Shown one piece after another: positions 21,378-25,498 of a DNA stretch of 25,498 bases. Below the pieces are notes generated by a model. The model saw only the letters and a program-made list of their open reading frames with translations, did no database searches and had not been told where the DNA came from. The DNA comes from Bigelowiella natans CCMP2755 (taxonomy: Eukaryota; Cercozoa; Chlorarachniophyceae). The stretch spans positions 10,001-35,498 of the forward strand of contig ADNK01000527.1 of assembly GCA_000320545.1 (NCBI GenBank). The letters run 5' to 3'. Within the stretch, counting starts at the first letter, position 1; each line of letters opens with the position of its first letter. Made by a program: the position numbers and the translations under genes.

Positions 21378-22610
21378 CTATTTTTCACTTTTGCATGCTT
21401 CTTTTTCAAGTTTTGCTTCCTTCTTCTTCCATTCTGCTTCAACTTTGTCAAGATAGCTAGTGATATATTCAAAAGCTTCATCAACTGAATCGGTGATGAA
21501 AAGCTTCTCAATGTCACTAGGTGAGACCGTGCCAAATTCCACTAAAGCATCCCAGTTAAAGACCTTTGACCAGAACTTTTTCGAGAAAAGTACAATTGGA
21601 ATATCGGGATGCTTCCCGGTTTGGATAAGGGTCATGATCTCGAAGAGCTCATCACAGGTGCCGAATCCTCCCGGGGATGCAATGAGTGCATGGCAAGTGT
21701 TTGCCATCCAGTATTTTCGGGAAAAGAAGTAGTGGTATTCGAAAGCGAGGTCATTACTTACATACTGGTTAAGACCAGCTTCAAATGGAAGAGAGATACC
21801 CATACCTATCGAGGCAGCACCCTTCACTTCACTTGCACCTCTGTTTGCGGCTTCCATGAGGCCAGGTCCACCGCCAGATGCAACGCTGACTCGCTTGAAG
21901 CCCTTCTTTCTACGGTCCACGCCCCACTGTGCAAGTTTGCGTGCTAATGTCCGAGTCTGTTCGTACATTGCACACATCCACTTGGTACGTTGGAGGCGCT
22001 GAACCTTTTCTTGCGCCTTTTTATAGCCTGAGGTACCTTCGGTCTCCTTGGCAAGGCCTTCTTCGGCAGCCTTGAGAAGCTTCGCGTGATCATCTGGGTG
22101 GCGTGCACGAGCGGAAGCAAAAAACAGAACAGTTGCCTCGATATCGTTGTCGCGAAGCCTCTTTTTGGTTTCCCAATACTCACAAAGGATTCGAACGGGA
22201 CGCGCAGTGCTGCTCATCAAAAAATCTTTGCTCTTATACGCCTTAACTGTTGGAGTGTATTCTTCATTGTCTACAACAATTTTGTTTCTGTCATTACGGA
22301 CGGCAACTTCCTTCTTCTTTTCCATGTCGATCTTCATCTTGTTGAAGCGTTCCTGCACTGCTGTGAATCGAGCTTGATTATGCAACATCCTGTAAATCCA
22401 CGAATACTGCTGACCCCTCCGTGTGAAAAATAGAGTATAGCTTTGAGCTTGAAATCTGGCGAGAGGGTAGGTCCCGAGCTTAGATCTGAATTTGTATTTT
22501 TGTTTCACTTTTCGGTTTAAAAATACACACAATTTTAATGCTGCGACACCGCCAAAACGGAGGTCTTCAAACGAGTGAGGGTACTCGACCTTTTTGGGTA
22601 GTTGAGACAT
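21378..22610 (-). CDS. LOG-family (lysine-decarboxylase-like) Rossmann protein
   Basis: An intronless frame of 410 aa starting with ATG. The core has the LOG signatures: VSVASGGGPGLMEAANRGAS (residues 241-260) and SPGGFGTCDELFE (312-324), the nucleotide-binding and catalytic PGGxGTxxE motif, plus ATVLFFASARAR at 159-170. Family members are cytokinin-activating nucleoside 5'-monophosphate phosphoribohydrolases; this one has the long form with a charged helical insert (about 175-240), closer to uncharacterised bacterial members, so a purine-nucleotide hydrolase role is likely but cytokinin production is not shown. The first 74 residues are basic and aromatic and unlike the family; they may be a targeting peptide, or translation may start at Met75 (22388). 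The C-terminus is Lys/Glu-rich. Confidence 0.85.
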   Translation of the reverse strand: MSQLPKKVEYPHSFEDLRFGGVAALKLCVFLNRKVKQKYKFRSKLGTYPLARFQAQSYTLFFTRRGQQYSWIYRMLHNQARFTAVQERFNKMKIDMEKKKEVAVRNDRNKIVVDNEEYTPTVKAYKSKDFLMSSTARPVRILCEYWETKKRLRDNDIEATVLFFASARARHPDDHAKLLKAAEEGLAKETEGTSGYKKAQEKVQRLQRTKWMCAMYEQTRTLARKLAQWGVDRRKKGFKRVSVASGGGPGLMEAANRGASEVKGAASIGMGISLPFEAGLNQYVSNDLAFEYHYFFSRKYWMANTCHALIASPGGFGTCDELFEIMTLIQTGKHPDIPIVLFSKKFWSKVFNWDALVEFGTVSPSDIEKLFITDSVDEAFEYITSYLDKVEAEWKKKEAKLEKEACKSEK

Positions 22611-22732
22611 CCGACTCCGAACCCGAAGATACCGAGATATGTGGGGAATAGTGCAGGAAAGGAAGAGGGTTTTGACCCTGCGACAAATAATGATCGGCGA
22701 TTTTCTAAATATCTCCGAGAGCTTTTTCCCCG
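22611..22732. promoter_or_regulatory. Short head-to-head promoter region
   Basis: 122 bp lie between the ATG of the LOG-family gene and the ATG of the plus-strand membrane-protein gene, so a shared bidirectional promoter is likely. If LOG starts at 22388 the gap grows to 344 bp. No clear TATA box is visible. Confidence 0.45.
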
Positions 22733-23419
22733 ATGATAATTAAGCACAAGGAAGCACAGTTGGGGGATGATATCGGATCTATGGTTTCGTTATTCCTTTT
22801 AAGAGAAACTGTGTCATGGGCGAACACAACACTTTTTTGTGGGGTTGCAGGAGCCGTAGTCGTTGGAATAACAACAGGGCTTAAGTTCAAGCAAACCGAG
22901 TCGAAATATATCCGCGCCTTCACACCGCTCAACGTTGCGAAGTGGCTCGTGCCAAGCTTTTACGCCATATTCTTGACGGCAGCAGGACTTTATTCGGCTT
23001 ACTACGATCCCTCAAACGATGCCTTAGTTCGTCACTATGGATCGTATCATTTGCTACCAGTTGGAGTACTATCAATCTTGATTCACTCTAACATGCATTA
23101 CAGGCGCTTTCAGGGGAGGCAGATTGCTGATGGACCCACCCTTCTCATATGCACGTTCGGGCAGCTGATCTTCTTAGCTTCTTACTTCGCCTTCCGTGCG
23201 GTTGCAAGGGGAGAGAGCATCAAGCCTGTTATAGCTTTGGGGGATGTCGGAGCAGGCCTCATCCTCGGTATCCAAGCGTTCCGTCTCCTTTTCGCTGTCT
23301 TCATAGCAATTAACATATCTGGAGATAAGCGCAGCTTCTTAACACGATTCAATGAGAGCTATTTCCGCACTGATCTTCGGTGGGCATGTCCTATGAATCT
23401 GGCAAAAAAGGAATCGTAA
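22733..23419 (+). CDS. Unrecognised multi-pass membrane protein
   Basis: An intronless frame of 228 aa from ATG to TAA. Hydrophobic segments lie at about residues 31-50 (TLFCGVAGAVVVGITTGL), 71-90, 106-120, 136-156 and 165-194 (LILGIQAFRLLFAVFIAINI), so four to six membrane passes are likely. Soluble loops include KQTESKYIRAF and HYRRFQGRQ; the C-terminus is basic and polar. The first segment is preceded by an uncharged to acidic stretch with no signal cleavage site. A second Met at residue 17 is a possible start. I recognise no family. With the LOG gene it forms the only intronless pair in the window. Confidence 0.7.
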   Translation: MIIKHKEAQLGDDIGSMVSLFLLRETVSWANTTLFCGVAGAVVVGITTGLKFKQTESKYIRAFTPLNVAKWLVPSFYAIFLTAAGLYSAYYDPSNDALVRHYGSYHLLPVGVLSILIHSNMHYRRFQGRQIADGPTLLICTFGQLIFLASYFAFRAVARGESIKPVIALGDVGAGLILGIQAFRLLFAVFIAINISGDKRSFLTRFNESYFRTDLRWACPMNLAKKES

Positions 23420-24018
23420 TGATCTGCACCCACTTAACGATAACGGGGTGTGCATGCATGCAGCAGTGAGAATAAAACTATAAGTGATTCAGCCCACTTG
23501 CTTCTTGAATGAATTTTGATTATGTAATTTAAAAACTTAAAAATGAAGTTATTGCTAGATTATAATTTAAATTATAACTTTACATTTTCCACGATCTAGA
23601 AGGTAGGCAATATATCCTCTTAGTTATTGACGAATGCAAGTACTTTCATGCGCAAAGCGGTTAATCATTATTTATTCTATAACACCACCACCTGCACCAT
23701 CATACACCTTCTCCGCCTAGCAGATTCCAAAATATGCGTCCATAGCATTTGGGTTAAGTAAAGTGCGCCCTGTTATTTGAATCTGTTCACATGATACAAC
23801 TGTAAATGCGCGCAACACATGTACACATGCACGAGTCACGTACATGTGCAAGATGCACGTTATTTATGACATTATTACTGGCTGGCACGCATACGTACTA
23901 ACTGATACGACATGCGATGCCCTGGCTGCTGATGTGCATGTCATGAAATGCTATTGCGGTCTTAGATTATGTATATGCTCGTTGAGAACATCCAATAATT
24001 GTTGTTATTACTATATCA
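23420..24018. other. Tail-to-tail spacer with TGCATG-rich sequence
   Basis: No supported gene. GCATGCATGC occurs near 23452, and a cluster of CATGTACACATGCAC / CACGTACATGTGCAAGATGCACG words lies near 23818-23860; AT-rich DNA fills 23515-23590. Confidence 0.55.
23471..23476 (+). terminator. Candidate polyadenylation signal AATAAA
   Basis: AATAAA lies about 50 nt after the stop codon of the membrane-protein gene, just past a GTGCATGCATGCAG block. The spacing mirrors that of the LOG-family gene. Confidence 0.4.
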
Positions 24019-24406
24019 TCATGCATCAGCATCGTCCTCTGGGAGCTCTTCCATTATCCCTGCGATCCTATGCTTGTTCTCTTGGAAGACGATGACGTGG
24101 GCAGTCAGATCATCTCCGCTTCCTGGAAGAACGATCGATCAACAAAAATTACTGTCAAGAATGTGTGGTCAGCGCTTCCACCGAGCGGAGAAGAAAGATC
24201 AACATGCATTCCTGCACGATGTAAGATCTCCATATATATCCCCCACTTCCGACCGTGTTATTTCTTTGATTACCTCTCTCTTTTGCAGCCTCTACGAGCG
24301 CGAGGGAGGCTTTCTTTGCGTCAAAAAGTGCAAGATGTGCTGCGACAACCTGTGTTTAAAAGTTGTTGGTAATGGTCGTCTGCTGGGTTAAAGGAAAAGT
24401 AGCAGC

Positions 24407-24451
<45 letters not shown>

Positions 24452-24918
24452 TCATGTATATACATACTTCATGACTTTACAAACGTCTCTTGATGAGGAA
24501 GAGTTCTGTCAAAAAAGGACCTCCACCGCCTCCTTGTTACTGAGAACGTCCCACACGCCATCGCAGCCAAGGATGAGGAACAGGTCGCTCTCCTTCGACA
24601 ACTCTATGGTGTGGATCTAATCTCGCCGACAGGGGAGGAGAAGAAGGAGGAGAAGGAGGAGGAGGAGGAGGAGGAGGAGGAGGAGGAGCAGAAGGAGAAT
24701 CAGTGATAGGAATATATTCCAATCAAACTCCACAGAAATTTGACATCGAAACGCACAAACAGGAAGAAACGGTTGGAAGCGCAATACTGCAGTAAGAGAG
24801 TATAGGGAAATAGCATGAACGTTTGTTAGCGAGCAAGAACACCACCTCCGGGTCAGCTGAGACGAGAGCATGTGGTGCCTTGAAGTCTCTATCTCCAAAC
24901 GCACGCGAGACGGATAAC
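24019..24918 (-). CDS. PP2C-type protein phosphatase, C-terminal exons (5' part not found)
   Basis: Four exons in phase: 24918-24843, 24616-24521, 24349-24274 and 24122-24019 (TGA stop), about 116 residues. They carry the C-terminal PP2C motifs in order: LSVSRAFGDRDFK, VSADPEV, LFLILGCDGVWDVLSNKEAV, the helix KKASLALVEAAKER, and GSGDDLTAHVIVF. PP2C enzymes are Mn/Mg-dependent Ser/Thr phosphatases; the metal-binding Asp of CDGVWD and of the last motif are kept. The usual Asp-Asn of the last motif (GSxDNxT) is Asp-Asp here. The tail ends in an acidic stretch (EELPEDDADA). The donor of the second exon could be six bases earlier. Exons for the N-terminal two thirds must lie upstream, beyond or near the right edge. 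Introns contain (AC)n, (GGA)n and (GA)n repeats. Confidence 0.85.
24412..24450. repeat. (AC)n microsatellite in a PP2C intron
   Basis: About nineteen AC units inside the intron 24350-24520 of the minus-strand PP2C gene. Confidence 0.95.
24641..24691. repeat. (GGA)n tract in a PP2C intron
   Basis: A purine tract of GGA units with some AGA variants, read as (TCC)n polypyrimidine before the acceptor gagattag of the exon ending at 24616. Confidence 0.9.
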
Positions 24919-24971
24919 CTAGCAGCAGCATCAGCAGCGAGGAGGAGGAGGAGGAGGAGGAGGAGGAGGAG

Positions 24972-25017
<46 letters not shown>

Positions 25018-25498
25018 AGGCCGGTCGTTTGATAGTGGCTGATAGATATAAGCACAGCTGCTGCTGGAGATAGATGCGCTGCCGTGGGTTTGTTGTTCAG
25101 CGTCACTTCTACTACTACTAGTACACCTACTACTACTACTACTACTACTACCCAAGCTTGTAATCAGCTGTAGCTGATGCTTCGATACCAGCTGCTACCT
25201 GCGATTTATCGATGTACACGTGAGAGGAGAGGGGTCACGCTTATCAACAATGTGTGACATAAGAACTCGAGGTCGCTGCTAGGATGATTACGATGATGAT
25301 GCTAGTAGTCCCACCGCAAACCGCAACCACGAGGGCGCCGAAAATAATACTACATCGCCAGCTGTGTCATGTTTTCTTCGTATCATCGGCGTCCAGATTC
25401 TTTCTTCACGTTCATTCGTGGCGGCAGGATTCCGCCTCTCAGCATCTCCTTCCCCCCCTCCTCCCCCCCTCCCCCCCCTCCCCCACCCCCAAACAACC
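24919..25498. other. PP2C upstream intron and right-edge sequence
   Basis: A (GGA)n then (GA)n tract runs from about 24940 to 25014 and, on the minus strand, is a long polypyrimidine run before the acceptor at 24919-24920. A (TAC)n repeat lies at about 25107-25150 and a C-rich run at 25450-25498. I could not find the next upstream PP2C exon, which should carry the central motifs of the catalytic domain. Confidence 0.5.

Noticed and set aside
24723-25155. Ser/Leu-run and Pro-run frames on the minus strand
   Set aside because: Translations of (GA)n and (GGA)n repeats upstream of the first PP2C exon; only the SRAFGD part is coding.

Overview
The window reads as nuclear DNA of a photosynthetic eukaryote with a complex (secondary) plastid. 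Most genes are split by short GT-AG introns (about 53-520 nt), so the real proteins only appear once exons are joined by hand; every junction quoted here was checked for a GT donor, an AG acceptor and codon phase. The best clue to the host is a six-exon minus-strand gene (6855-7967) for a PsbQ-like thylakoid-lumen protein. It carries an ER signal peptide, then a basic transit region, then a twin-arginine lumen signal. No Phe follows the signal peptide, unlike most cryptophyte, haptophyte and stramenopile leaders, so a chlorarachniophyte-like alga is my best guess (inference, not proof).

Layout, left to right: (1) minus, 1-2300, seven exons of a type II membrane protein with a Ser/Pro-rich N-terminus, running off the left edge; (2) plus, 2364-5594, a zeta-toxin-fold P-loop kinase-like protein in eight exons; (3) minus, 6855-7967, PsbQ-like; (4) plus, 8568-9230, an isoprenylcysteine carboxyl methyltransferase/PEMT-family membrane enzyme; (5) minus, 9905-12193, a ten-exon unrecognised protein with one membrane segment and an acidic tail; (6) plus, 14101-15892, a membrane-anchored endonuclease/exonuclease/phosphatase (EEP) protein; (7) minus, 16795-17474, a small PH-domain protein; (8) minus, 17630-18355 and beyond, a tentative unrecognised gene; (9) plus, 18658-19803, an E2F transcription factor with an E2F site just upstream of its own start; (10) minus, 21378-22610, a LOG-family protein; (11) plus, 22733-23419, an unrecognised multi-pass membrane protein; (12) minus, 24019-24918, the C-terminal exons of a PP2C phosphatase.

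Neighbouring genes nearly always point in opposite directions (nine of ten adjacent junctions clearly alternate if the tentative gene is counted as minus), giving head-to-head starts as close as 63 and 122 bp and tail-to-tail spacers rich in TGCATG and GCTAGC-type words. Long microsatellites (CT, GA, TA, TG, AC, TAC, ATG, GGT, GGA and others) lie in introns or spacers, and in places form the splice donor itself. The genes do not make an operon or one pathway; they are a mix of photosynthesis, signalling, cell-cycle and lipid/protein modification functions. I saw no tRNA, rRNA, CRISPR array, insertion sequence or viral gene.
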